Shown piece after piece: positions 1 to 7,112 of a stretch of 14,933 bases of DNA (positions are counted from its first letter, which is position 1; each line of letters starts with the position of its first letter). The notes under the pieces were generated by a model that saw nothing but the letters and a program-made list of their open reading frames with translations, was not told the origin of the DNA and ran no database searches. The position numbers were made by a program, and so were the translations under genes. The stretch is from DAOVFN01 sp964607835. GTDB lineage: Archaea > Aenigmatarchaeota > Aenigmatarchaeia > QMZP01. The stretch covers positions 1-14,933 of the forward strand of contig CAZSLL010000023.1 of NCBI GenBank assembly GCA_964607835.1. Direction: 5' to 3'.

Positions 1-2131
1 CCCCTCTCTTCGGGGGAGAGCTGGCTTTCTTGGCCAACAGTTTCTTCGAGGCCGTCTTCCTCAGGGCTCCCTTGCCTTTTCCTGAGGTCTTCTTGTCCCT
101 GTACTCAAACCCGTGCTGGACGCAGAACCTCCAGGGTCTTCTTCCCTTTGCCCTGACCTCTATGAGATGGAGCCCGCACTTGCACAGGGTGGGCACGGCC
201 TGGATGAACCCGTGCTGGGGAAGGGGGAATGAGTTGTGGCAGTCAGGGTAGCTGCTGCACCCCACGAAACGCTTTCCTGTCCGCCTGGAATGGATAATCT
301 TGAGGGTCCCTTTTTTGCATTTGGGGCAGTCGCCCACAGTATGTATGACCTTCTCGTGCTCCCTGACTGCCTCGAGTATGTGGCCGCCAATCTCCTTCTC
401 ATGCTTCTTGAAACCGTCGAGAATCTTCCTGAGCTCATCCTCAGCCCCCTTTATGACCTTTTCCATGGTGAGCTTGCCGTTCTCGATGGAATCCATTTCC
501 TCCTCGAACCTCTTGGTAAGCTCCACGGAGACAATCTCAGGGGAGTGCTTCTCCAGGGCATTGACAACAGACTGCCCCAGTCCGGTTACCACGATTGACT
601 TGTCCTTTATGTAGCTCCTGTCGTACAGGGTCTGGAGAATCTGGGCCCTGGTAGCCTTGGTTCCCAGGTTGTGGGCCTCCATCTCCTTGAGTACGCTCGC
701 GGGCGAGTACCTGCTCGGGGGCTCGGTCTCCTTGTCGAGCATGTCCAGGCTCTTATTCCTGGCGGCATCGCCCTGCTTTATGGCAGGCAGGAGCTGCTCC
801 TTCATGCTGAGGTAGGGCCTGTAGAACTCTATCCAGTTCTCCTTGAGTGTCCTTATCCCGTGGGCCACGAAGTCTTCGCCCTTTATGCTGATGACCACCC
901 TGGTCTGCTCCCTCACTGCAGCCTCCCCGAACACAGCCATGAACCTCCTGACTATCATGTCGTAAACCTTCCTGTGGTACGATGAAAGGCTCTTTGGCTT
1001 GTGCCCGGTGGGGTAAATCGCGGGGTGGGCGGGATCGCTCTTCTTTCCCTCGTTGGGCTTGAGAGAGGGCTTTTCCATGAGCTTCTTCGCCAGCTCCCCG
1101 TACTCGAGCTGGGAAGAGAGCTTCTTGAGTATGTCCCTGAAGCCAAGCTTTGCAGGAAGCTTCTGGCTGGATGTCCTGGGATAGGATATCAGGGCCTGCT
1201 CGTAAAGGTGCTGGGCGTAGTCCAGTGTCTTCTTTGGTGTGTAGCCGAACCTCGAGTAGGCCTCCCTCTGCAGGGAGGTGAGGTCGAAGGGGAAGGGGGG
1301 ATACTGCTTCACCTGCTTCTTCTCCACCCCGCTCACAGAGCCGTCCTTTCCGCTGCACTTCTCCATGACCCTGTCAGCCTCTGGCTTCTTCCAGAACTTG
1401 TCCTTTGCATGGCCTGCCTTAAGGGCCTTGCCGTCCACGACTGCCTGCAGCTCGAGCTCCCAGTAGGGGGTGGGCCTGAAGGCCTCTATCTCCCTCTGCC
1501 TGTCCTCGAGAATCTTGAGCGTGGGTCCCTGAACCCTTCCTGTGGACAGAACCCAGTAGCCGCCGCAGTGCTCCAGTGCAAGGGTGAGCGCCCTTGAGAG
1601 GTTGATTCCGAAAAGCCAGTCCATCTGATGCCTGGCCAGGCCTGCCTCTATCTGGGGGAAGTCCAGCTTTGGGCTGGCGTTCTCGTAGGCCTCCACCAGG
1701 TCAGAGGGTGTGAGTGTGGAGAACTTCATCCTTTTGCCGTTCTTTGTCTTGCATATGAACCTGATTATATTCCAGGCTATAACCGAGCCCTCTATGTCAT
1801 AGTCGCAGGCAGAGATGACATCAGAGGCCCCGTCTGCCAGGGACTCTATGTTCCTGAAGTACTTGGTCGCCCACTTGTTGTGCCTCTCCTCAATGCTGGG
1901 AATCCATTTCACATCGAACACAGGGTAGCTCCACTTGGCCTTGGAGTCAGCCTCTGTGAGAACGAACAGGTGGCCCACCGCCGGAACCACGACTATCTTC
2001 CTGCCGCCCCTCTCGAACTTATAGTGCGGTGCGCCGTCGTTGTCTATCTTCTCGGCCTCACCGCCTGAGAGGGCGTGGGCTATCCTCTCTGCAGCGTTCG
2101 GCTTCTCTGATATAATCAGGGTGTAGCCCAT
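1..2131 (-). CDS. topA: DNA topoisomerase I, type IA (partial, 3' end beyond window)
   Basis: Type IA topoisomerase: cuts one DNA strand through a tyrosine and passes the other, relaxing negative supercoils. 710 codons are visible and the frame is still open at base 2. Residue 1 begins MGYTLIISEKPNAAERIAHAL, the first Toprim strand with its catalytic Glu. The acidic Toprim motif CDYDIEG lies at 109-115. The nucleophile is Tyr317 in SYPRTSS. The C-terminal part has a zinc ribbon (CPKC at 602-605, Cys625, Cys631) and a second, reduced one (CKC at 650-652, Cys670). A Lys/Ala-rich basic tail runs off the window. The ATG at 2131 is preceded by a TATA-like box about 26 bases upstream, which fits a leaderless mRNA. 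Identity is secure. The exact C-terminus is not visible. Confidence 0.96.
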   Translation of the reverse strand, partial: MGYTLIISEKPNAAERIAHALSGGEAEKIDNDGAPHYKFERGGRKIVVVPAVGHLFVLTEADSKAKWSYPVFDVKWIPSIEERHNKWATKYFRNIESLADGASDVISACDYDIEGSVIAWNIIRFICKTKNGKRMKFSTLTPSDLVEAYENASPKLDFPQIEAGLARHQMDWLFGINLSRALTLALEHCGGYWVLSTGRVQGPTLKILEDRQREIEAFRPTPYWELELQAVVDGKALKAGHAKDKFWKKPEADRVMEKCSGKDGSVSGVEKKQVKQYPPFPFDLTSLQREAYSRFGYTPKKTLDYAQHLYEQALISYPRTSSQKLPAKLGFRDILKKLSSQLEYGELAKKLMEKPSLKPNEGKKSDPAHPAIYPTGHKPKSLSSYHRKVYDMIVRRFMAVFGEAAVREQTRVVISIKGEDFVAHGIRTLKENWIEFYRPYLSMKEQLLPAIKQGDAARNKSLDMLDKETEPPSRYSPASVLKEMEAHNLGTKATRAQILQTLYDRSYIKDKSIVVTGLGQSVVNALEKHSPEIVSVELTKRFEEEMDSIENGKLTMEKVIKGAEDELRKILDGFKKHEKEIGGHILEAVREHEKVIHTVGDCPKCKKGTLKIIHSRRTGKRFVGCSSYPDCHNSFPLPQHGFIQAVPTLCKCGLHLIEVRAKGRRPWRFCVQHGFEYRDKKTSGKGKGALRKTASKKLLAKKASSPPKRG

Positions 2132-2152
2132 GACATGTATTTGGGCAGTGCC

Positions 2153-2162
2153 ATTTAAATTA
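2153..2162 (-). promoter_or_regulatory. TATA-like box of topA
   Basis: On the minus strand this reads TAATTTAAAT. It is centred about 26 bases before the topA ATG, so transcription would start at or next to the start codon. Inferred from spacing and base composition only. Confidence 0.6.
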
Positions 2163-2178
2163 TTCCGGCAATCCGGAA
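2163..2178. promoter_or_regulatory. Perfect palindrome in the divergent topA promoter (possible operator)
   Basis: TTCCGGCAATCCGGAA is a perfect inverted repeat with 6-base arms and a 4-base spacer. It sits between the TATA-like boxes of topA (minus) and the small Cys-rich gene (plus), touching the upstream side of the topA box. The position suits a dimeric regulator acting on both promoters. The regulator is unknown. Confidence 0.4.
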
Positions 2179-2180
2179 GC

Positions 2181-2189
2181 AATAAAAAT
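2181..2189 (+). promoter_or_regulatory. TATA-like box of the 2210 gene
   Basis: AATAAAAAT is centred about 25 bases before the ATG at 2210, and no Shine-Dalgarno sits before that ATG. This fits a leaderless transcript covering the Cys-rich gene and the SGNH hydrolase. Confidence 0.5.
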
Positions 2190-2209
2190 GCTTCATACAA
2201 GTAATTCCC

Positions 2210-2368
2210 ATGCACGAGTGCAGGAAATGCCCCTATTTCCAGAAGCAGGACAGGAACGACCAGCTCAGGGCAGGCAGGCTCATTATGGGTTTCTGCAAGC
2301 TCAGGCAGAAGCACATCTCTGACGTCACCATGGGCAACCCGGCATGCAAGGACAGGGCAGTCATCTGA
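2210..2368 (+). CDS. Small Cys-rich (putative zinc-binding) protein, 52 aa
   Basis: A 52-residue ORF starting MHECRKCPYFQ and ending at the TGA 2366-2368. It has four cysteines: Cys4 and Cys7 as a CxxC pair, then Cys29 and Cys46. That arrangement could bind one zinc ion. The protein is rich in Lys and Arg and has no membrane segment. The start is supported by a TATA-like box at leaderless distance. The next gene begins 7 bases after its stop, so the two are probably one operon. I do not recognise the family. The Cys spacing and promoter argue that it is real. Confidence 0.65.
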   Translation: MHECRKCPYFQKQDRNDQLRAGRLIMGFCKLRQKHISDVTMGNPACKDRAVI

Positions 2369-2375
2369 TGATATC

Positions 2376-3029
2376 ATGGAAAAGACCATACTTGTTTTCG
2401 GCGCAAGCGTTGAGTGGGGGGCCTGGGATGCAAAGGGAGGCTGGGTCCAGAGGCTCAAGGCCTACACTGACTCCCTGAGCAGGCAGCGCGGGAAGCACTA
2501 CATTCCCCTTTACAATCTGGGCATAAGCGGGGACTCCACCAGGGAATTGCTGAGAAGGATGGAGTCCGAGGCCAGGGCCAGGATAAAGAAGGGTGAGAGC
2601 AGGGGCGTGGCCATTATCATTGCCATTGGCGGGAACGACTCCATGCGCTTCAACGAAGAAAAGAGATTCAATGTGCCACTTGAAGAGTTCAGAGAGAACC
2701 TGGCTTCCATCCTGTGCATAGCCAGGAAGCTCACGAACGAGGTGGCCTTCGTTGGCATTCACATGATTGACCAGGACAGGGTGGACCCAGTGCCATGGCT
2801 CCCCGAGGCCTCCTACAGGCTGGAGGACATCAGGAGATTCAATTCAGCCATGCAGGGCTTCTGCAAGAAAGAGGGAATCCCCTTCATAGACATAATGGGT
2901 GCCTTCCAGGAAGGGGATTACAGGGAGATTCTTGAGGACGGCATCCACCCCAACGAGAGGGGGCACGACATCATCTTCAGGGCAGTGCTGGACAGGCTGG
3001 AACAGGAGAGAATCCTTCCCAAAGAATAA
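2376..3029 (+). CDS. SGNH/GDSL-family hydrolase
   Basis: A 217-residue soluble protein with the ordered blocks of the SGNH hydrolase fold. Block I is FGASVEWG (Ser11 nucleophile), block II is NLGISGDS (Gly52 region), block III is GGND at 85-88, and block V is DGIH with Asp188 and His191. Families of this fold hydrolyse esters of lipids, acyl-CoA or carbohydrates; the substrate here cannot be told. Block I reads GAS rather than the classical GDS, but the catalytic Ser, Asn, Asp and His are all present. No signal peptide or membrane segment is visible, so it is probably cytoplasmic. It follows the Cys-rich gene by 7 bases and converges with the orphan gene at 3037. Confidence 0.88.
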   Translation: MEKTILVFGASVEWGAWDAKGGWVQRLKAYTDSLSRQRGKHYIPLYNLGISGDSTRELLRRMESEARARIKKGESRGVAIIIAIGGNDSMRFNEEKRFNVPLEEFRENLASILCIARKLTNEVAFVGIHMIDQDRVDPVPWLPEASYRLEDIRRFNSAMQGFCKKEGIPFIDIMGAFQEGDYREILEDGIHPNERGHDIIFRAVLDRLEQERILPKE

Positions 3030-3036
3030 TAAACAA

Positions 3037-3288
3037 TCACTCAGGCCCGAAAATCTGAAGGAGCATATCCCTGCACCCCACTGTTTCATCGACATAAACA
3101 TCTGGCTTGCAGGCGGGATGCCTTGCCCTTATTGAGGAGAAGAATCCCTCAAGTCCCTTCTCTGTCGTATAGGCCTCCCTTGAACTCAGCGGATGACCAC
3201 TCCTGTAGAAAATCCTTACAACAAAATAACCCTTCATCAAAGGCGAGAAATGAGGTGCTCTTTCAACAGATATTTTCTGGACAGGCAT
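3037..3288 (-). CDS. Orphan small protein, 83 aa
   Basis: An ORF of 83 codons filling the gap between the SGNH gene and top6A. The start at 3288 has a TATA-like box about 25 bases upstream. A second ATG at 3237 would give 66 residues and also has an AT-rich box, about 36 bases upstream. From residue 19 the sequence alternates hydrophobic and polar residues (GYFVVRIFYRSG), and it holds two cysteines near the C-terminus (Cys60 and Cys72). No known family is recognised. Its stop lies 7 bases from that of the SGNH gene, a tight convergent pair. The protein-like composition and promoter support it, but it could be a chance ORF. Confidence 0.5.
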   Translation of the reverse strand: MPVQKISVERAPHFSPLMKGYFVVRIFYRSGHPLSSREAYTTEKGLEGFFSSIRARHPACKPDVYVDETVGCRDMLLQIFGPE

Positions 3289-3308
3289 GAAAAGCTATTG
3301 GCGAAAGG

Positions 3309-3316
3309 ATTAAATG
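3309..3316 (-). promoter_or_regulatory. TATA-like box of the 3037-3288 gene
   Basis: CATTTAAT on the minus strand, about 25 bases before the ATG at 3288. It lies just upstream of, and abuts, the top6A stop region, so the small gene could be transcribed separately from top6A. Confidence 0.4.
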
Positions 3317-3318
3317 CA

Positions 3319-4413
3319 TTAGGGAAGGAGGTCTCTCTTTTCTATCTTCTCGGGAAGGTACTTCTCAGAGATGAACTTGATGCCCTTGCTGGACAGGGCC
3401 TCGAGCTCGAGCTTGTGGCCCACCTTGAGCATGTGCCTTATCTCCTCCTGCCACTGCCTGGGCTTGAACCAGACATAGTTCATCATATCATTGGCCCTCT
3501 TGATGTCGCCCTTGTTGAGCTGTATGGTGACGTTCTTTGCGATGCCGAACTTGTCCACGTCCTGGGTGGTCAGGCCCACGAACCTTGCCTCCGGCGTCCC
3601 GAGCCTGTCAGACAGGAAGGAAAGGTTGATGGAGCCCTGCTTTATGACAGAGTATATATAGTATCCCCACACGTCAGCGTCAGTGAGCACGTAAACAGGG
3701 AGTTTGAACTCGTTGTGCAGCCTGTTTATCATCCTCCTGGTTCCCCTGTCGGGCTGGCCCTTTCCTGTCATGATTATGCAGTTCTGCTTCTTCCAGAACT
3801 TGTCCTCGTTGAGCCTCTGCCACACTGCGTCCTTCTCTATGACCAGCACGTACTCGGCGCCCTGGTTGTCGAGCTTGATTTTCTCGGGCTCCACGTTGCT
3901 TGGTATGGCCCACCCCGATGACCCCATCTTGCTGGCGTCTATGGTGTCCCCGAGGTCGCCCACCACGAGAGGGCCAGCAAGGTATCCCTTCCTGTCCGCC
4001 TTGAGGTGGAGCTTTTCCCTGAGCGTGTTCAGTGTAGCCTCGATGTCCTCGATTATTGGGTCTGACTCGCCCTGCTCCTCGAACGTGTTCTCCCTGGAGC
4101 CCTCAACTGTCCTCTTGAGGGCGTAGTACAAATCCCTGATGGATATGGTGACCTCCTGGTCGATTATCTTCTTGCATTCGGACGCCACCATCATGGTCTG
4201 CATGAACTTCCTGGTGTGGGCCACGTTGAGGTAAGTCCTGTGGCTCCTCTTGTTTCCCAGCCTGATGAGCTTCTGCTTCTCGTCGAAGTAGGTGTTGGAG
4301 AGCGCCCTGATGGGAAGCTGGATGTCAGGGTTCCTGGTCTTCTCCAGGTACTCCAGCATCTCGCGGCCCAGCCTCTCGAGGTTCTGCATGGTCTCCTGCT
4401 CTGATTTCTCCAT
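3319..4413 (-). CDS. top6A: DNA topoisomerase VI subunit A
   Basis: The DNA-cleaving subunit of type IIB topoisomerase VI, homologous to Spo11. With subunit B it relaxes and decatenates DNA using ATP. It is 364 residues, normal for the family. The winged-helix cleavage domain carries SIRDLYYALK, where Tyr97 is the likely nucleophile by alignment with the Spo11 motif. The Toprim domain has Glu193 (VIEKDA) and the acidic pair Asp245 and Asp247 (LTDADVWGYYIYSVIK). The usual Pro after the acidic pair is Val here. The ATG abuts the top6B stop with no gap and has a strong Shine-Dalgarno upstream, so it is co-transcribed with top6B and translationally coupled to it. Confidence 0.96.
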   Translation of the reverse strand: MEKSEQETMQNLERLGREMLEYLEKTRNPDIQLPIRALSNTYFDEKQKLIRLGNKRSHRTYLNVAHTRKFMQTMMVASECKKIIDQEVTISIRDLYYALKRTVEGSRENTFEEQGESDPIIEDIEATLNTLREKLHLKADRKGYLAGPLVVGDLGDTIDASKMGSSGWAIPSNVEPEKIKLDNQGAEYVLVIEKDAVWQRLNEDKFWKKQNCIIMTGKGQPDRGTRRMINRLHNEFKLPVYVLTDADVWGYYIYSVIKQGSINLSFLSDRLGTPEARFVGLTTQDVDKFGIAKNVTIQLNKGDIKRANDMMNYVWFKPRQWQEEIRHMLKVGHKLELEALSSKGIKFISEKYLPEKIEKRDLLP

Positions 4414-6180
4414 CTATACACCTTCCTCCTTCTTTTCAGGCCTCTCTTCCTCTTTGGCCTCAACATCAGAAGGCTCTTCCCCGGGCCTTTCTTCAGGTGG
4501 CTCCTCTCCGGGCTCCTTGGTTTCCTCAGAGGGCGCACCGTCTCCGTTCTCCTCGTGCCTTGGCTCTGTGGGAGGGGCATCCTCCTCGGGTTCCTGGTCC
4601 TGGCCCACTATCTCTCCCCATTTCTCCTCAACGAGCTTCATTATCATTTCCCTGACCTTCTCCTTCTTTGCCCCTGTGAGCTCCTCTATGGCAGCCGCGG
4701 TCTCAGGGGCATATCTCTCGAATATCATCTTCTTCTCCTTTATGGCAGCTGCCTTCCTAACCCCCGAAAGGTAGGAAGAGAGCTTCCTGGCACAGTCCTG
4801 GAGGGCCAGCTTTATCTCCTTGATTATGACCGGGTAGTTGGCTATGGCCTCCTTGGACTCTGAGGTGAATGGCACCCATACAGAGGCGAAGTGCACGAAA
4901 ATGCTTATTGGGCCCTCGGGCATCTTGTTCCCGCCCAGTCCGTAGCGCTTCCAGTCAATCTGGCTAACAGCCTTGGTTATGGCGCAGTCCCCTCCCTGGT
5001 AGAGCAGGGGAACCCTGTTGGCGAACCTCATGAGAGAGGCCTCGGTAAGGGACCCTCCGTAGGCGATGCCCACTTCCACCTGGAAGGGCCATCCCCTGTA
5101 GACCTCTGGCGGCCTGGTAAGGGAGGCGCAGAACTCGGGGTTGAGCTCCTTGCTGAGGCCTGCCTCCACGGCCTCTGAGCCCAGAGGGGAGAGGCAGTCA
5201 GTGGGAGGCCTGTTGAGCTTGACCTCCCTTATGGCCTCTATGAGGGCCACCCTCATCTTGTGGTCCACCTTTTTTGGGGAGATATTGTACTCAGGCTCTT
5301 CCTTGCCTGTCTGGTGGTTCTCTTTTGTCAATCCTGCCTTCTTTATTATCTCCTGAGCAGAGAGCTTCCCCACCCTGGAGAACTCGCTGGTCAGGAAGGT
5401 GAGAAGCGTCCTGGCCTTTGTCTCGTGTAGCATCCTGGTGAGTATCCCGACCTCAATGCCATAGAGATGGGGCTTTATCTCCTTGGGCTCGTCAGGGAGC
5501 TTCTCAACGCCCCTGGCGAACTCTATCCTGCCTGAGGGGTTGTCAAAGACAATGTTGGCGTAGGGGTTGGATATGGCCACCTGCTTTATGTATTCCAGTA
5601 CTGACTGCTTGTGCTCCCTGTAAACGCCCTCTGCTATGAAGGTGGTCTGGACCCCGTGCCACTTCTTGTCCCCGTCGTCCTTGACATCCTCCTTGACAAT
5701 CTTGGGCTGGTTCTTCTTGACGTCAATCTTGAGCTCGTACTTGTGGGTCTTGCCGTCCCCTGTGGAGGAGATAATCTTGGTTGACTCCCCTGTGGTAAGC
5801 TGGGAGTACAGAACAGCCCCCGAGACCCCTATGCCCTGCTGTCCCCTGGACTGCTTGAGCCTGTGGAACTTGCTTCCGTAAAGAAGGCTCCCGAATATCC
5901 TGGGAATCTGCTTCTTCTCTATTCCCGGACCGTTGTCCTTTATGACTATCTTGTACTTGTCCCTGCCAACCTCCTCGACCTTGACGTAGATGTCAGGGAG
6001 TATCCTGTACTCCTCTGTGGCGTCCAGTGCGTTGTCCACCCCCTCCCTCACTATGGTCAGGAGCGCCTTTATCTTGTTGTCATAGCCCAGAAGGTGACGG
6101 TTCTTCTCGAAGAACTCTGATATGCTTATTTCCCTGTGCTGGCCCTGAAGGTCCTGCACTGTCCTCTCTTGCTCTAACAT
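4414..6180 (-). CDS. top6B: DNA topoisomerase VI subunit B
   Basis: ATPase subunit of topoisomerase VI. It dimerises on ATP binding and drives strand passage through subunit A. Numbered from the ATG at 6180 it has 588 residues. The GHKL ATP site shows EGVDNALDA (46-54, Glu46 and Asn50), DNGPGI (82-87) and SRGQQGIGVSG (111-121). The transducer domain near the middle-to-end carries the conserved GNKMPEGP and VPFTSESKEAIA segments. The last 63 or so residues are a Glu/Pro-rich acidic tail. The ATG at 6180 is preferred over the upstream TTG at 6213: it follows GGTGG at Shine-Dalgarno distance and GHKL homology starts soon after. The TTG start would add 11 residues. Confidence 0.95.
   Translation of the reverse strand: MLEQERTVQDLQGQHREISISEFFEKNRHLLGYDNKIKALLTIVREGVDNALDATEEYRILPDIYVKVEEVGRDKYKIVIKDNGPGIEKKQIPRIFGSLLYGSKFHRLKQSRGQQGIGVSGAVLYSQLTTGESTKIISSTGDGKTHKYELKIDVKKNQPKIVKEDVKDDGDKKWHGVQTTFIAEGVYREHKQSVLEYIKQVAISNPYANIVFDNPSGRIEFARGVEKLPDEPKEIKPHLYGIEVGILTRMLHETKARTLLTFLTSEFSRVGKLSAQEIIKKAGLTKENHQTGKEEPEYNISPKKVDHKMRVALIEAIREVKLNRPPTDCLSPLGSEAVEAGLSKELNPEFCASLTRPPEVYRGWPFQVEVGIAYGGSLTEASLMRFANRVPLLYQGGDCAITKAVSQIDWKRYGLGGNKMPEGPISIFVHFASVWVPFTSESKEAIANYPVIIKEIKLALQDCARKLSSYLSGVRKAAAIKEKKMIFERYAPETAAAIEELTGAKKEKVREMIMKLVEEKWGEIVGQDQEPEEDAPPTEPRHEENGDGAPSEETKEPGEEPPEERPGEEPSDVEAKEEERPEKKEEGV
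4421..4429 (-). promoter_or_regulatory. Shine-Dalgarno of top6A
   Basis: GGAGGAAGG on the minus strand, 7 bases before the top6A ATG and inside the last codons of top6B. An internal operon gene carrying a ribosome binding site contrasts with the leaderless first genes. Confidence 0.7.
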
Positions 6181-6230
6181 CTTTCTTTCCACCCTGAGAA
6201 AATGGGAAAGCAAACCCCATAAAATTGAAT

Positions 6231-6240
6231 AATATTTAAT
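6231..6240 (-). promoter_or_regulatory. TATA-like box of the top6B-top6A operon
   Basis: ATTAAATATT on the minus strand, between rsmA and top6B. Transcription would start near 6210, giving about 30 bases of leader before the ATG at 6180. That is enough to hold the GGTGG ribosome binding site. A CCGGC element sits directly upstream of the box. Confidence 0.55.
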
Positions 6241-6255
6241 GCCGGAACAGGTTTA

Positions 6256-7032
6256 TTAATCTTCCCTGATTTCCGCCGCCTTTTTTATGATGTCCTTCAG
6301 GTCCTGGACAGAGAGCTCAGAAACCTTCCGGTCCGCAATACTATTTATCCCCATGCTTTTTATTCTTTGCCTTGCCTGGTTCTTGGTCATGCCTTTTGCC
6401 GAGCACAGTGCCTCCCTGAGGGCGTTCTTCGTGACCATTCCCTGCCTCAGAAGGAGCTGGCAGAGCACAGAGTCCCTGGGCTTTGACTCGAACTTCAGGA
6501 CAACTGAATTGGTCCTGGGCATGGGACTGAAGGAATCCCTCTGTAGGTCCAGGCAGTCCTGGACTATGAAGAACCTCTGGAAAGTGAAGGATAGAGTGGA
6601 GTATTCCCTCTCCCAGTCAGCCGCTATGAGCCTGTGGGCGAATGTCTTGGGAAGGGTAAGCACCCCCATCTCGAAGTCGTGGTGTATGAGCCTCCTGATG
6701 AGGGCCTCTGAGATGGCGTAGGGTATGTTGGACACTATTCTGTCGAACCTCAGCCTGCCGCTGTCGAGGAGCTCGAGGGCGTTCCCGATGACAATCTCCA
6801 CGTTGCTTTTCCTTCCCACTGCCCTCCTCAGGGCATTCTCAAGGGAGGGGTCTTTCTCCACTGCTGTTATCCTCGCTTTTGTGCTGGCAAGCGCCCGGGT
6901 CAGGTTCCCTGTGCCTGCCCCTATCTCCAGCACCCTGTCCTTCCCTGAGAGCCCGGCCTTGTCCACAATCCACTTTATGGCCTTTGGGTCCACCATGAAG
7001 GCCTGATCCTTTTCGAGGTCCGGCTCAGTCAT
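6256..7032 (-). CDS. rsmA: 16S rRNA adenine dimethyltransferase (KsgA/Dim1)
   Basis: Uses S-adenosylmethionine to dimethylate two adjacent adenines in the 3' terminal helix of 16S rRNA late in small-subunit assembly. The 258 residues cover the whole family. The Rossmann-fold SAM site is RVLEIGAGTGNLTRAL (motif I, 36-45), with acidic VEKD after strand 2 and the catalytic NIPY (102-105) of N6-adenine methylases. The C-terminal helical domain, with GMTKNQARQRIKSMGI, matches the KsgA/Dim1 rRNA-binding end. The ATG at 7032 is preceded by a TATA-like box at leaderless distance. It is transcribed divergently from the DRG GTPase gene. The stop lies 16 bases from the top6B TATA-like box. Confidence 0.96.
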   Translation of the reverse strand: MTEPDLEKDQAFMVDPKAIKWIVDKAGLSGKDRVLEIGAGTGNLTRALASTKARITAVEKDPSLENALRRAVGRKSNVEIVIGNALELLDSGRLRFDRIVSNIPYAISEALIRRLIHHDFEMGVLTLPKTFAHRLIAADWEREYSTLSFTFQRFFIVQDCLDLQRDSFSPMPRTNSVVLKFESKPRDSVLCQLLLRQGMVTKNALREALCSAKGMTKNQARQRIKSMGINSIADRKVSELSVQDLKDIIKKAAEIRED

Positions 7033-7054
7033 GAATATTATTACGCTCCCATCC

Positions 7055-7064
7055 TAATTAATTA
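7055..7064 (-). promoter_or_regulatory. TATA-like box of rsmA
   Basis: The self-complementary TAATTAATTA lies about 27 bases before the rsmA ATG. No Shine-Dalgarno is seen next to the ATG, so the mRNA is probably leaderless. Confidence 0.5.
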
Positions 7065-7081
7065 CAGAAAAGAGGATGCAA

Positions 7082-7090
7082 GCTTTAAAT
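7082..7090 (+). promoter_or_regulatory. TATA-like box of the DRG GTPase gene
   Basis: GCTTTAAAT is centred about 27 bases before the ATG at 7113. This spacing favours the ATG at 7113 over the in-frame GTG at 7101. Confidence 0.55.
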
Positions 7091-7112
7091 CCCGTCAGGA
7101 GTGACTGAAAGA

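Noticed and set aside
753..1358. A 201-codon minus-strand frame inside topA, and several long plus-strand frames opposite topA
   Set aside because: They overlap the topA frame, which has clear Toprim, active-site and zinc-ribbon motifs. Their own translations show no domain.
3045..3090. Possible relation between the 83-residue (3037) and 72-residue (14294) orphan proteins
   Set aside because: The resemblance is limited to a short VYVD stretch and similar hydrophobic spacing, which is too little to claim homology.
3193..3921. A 242-codon plus-strand frame opposite top6A
   Set aside because: It is a shadow of the top6A coding strand, with a Leu/Val/His-rich translation typical of antisense frames.
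6178..6213. TTG start at 6213 for top6B
   Set aside because: The ATG at 6180 has a GGTGG site at the right distance. The extra 11 residues are not part of the usual subunit B start.
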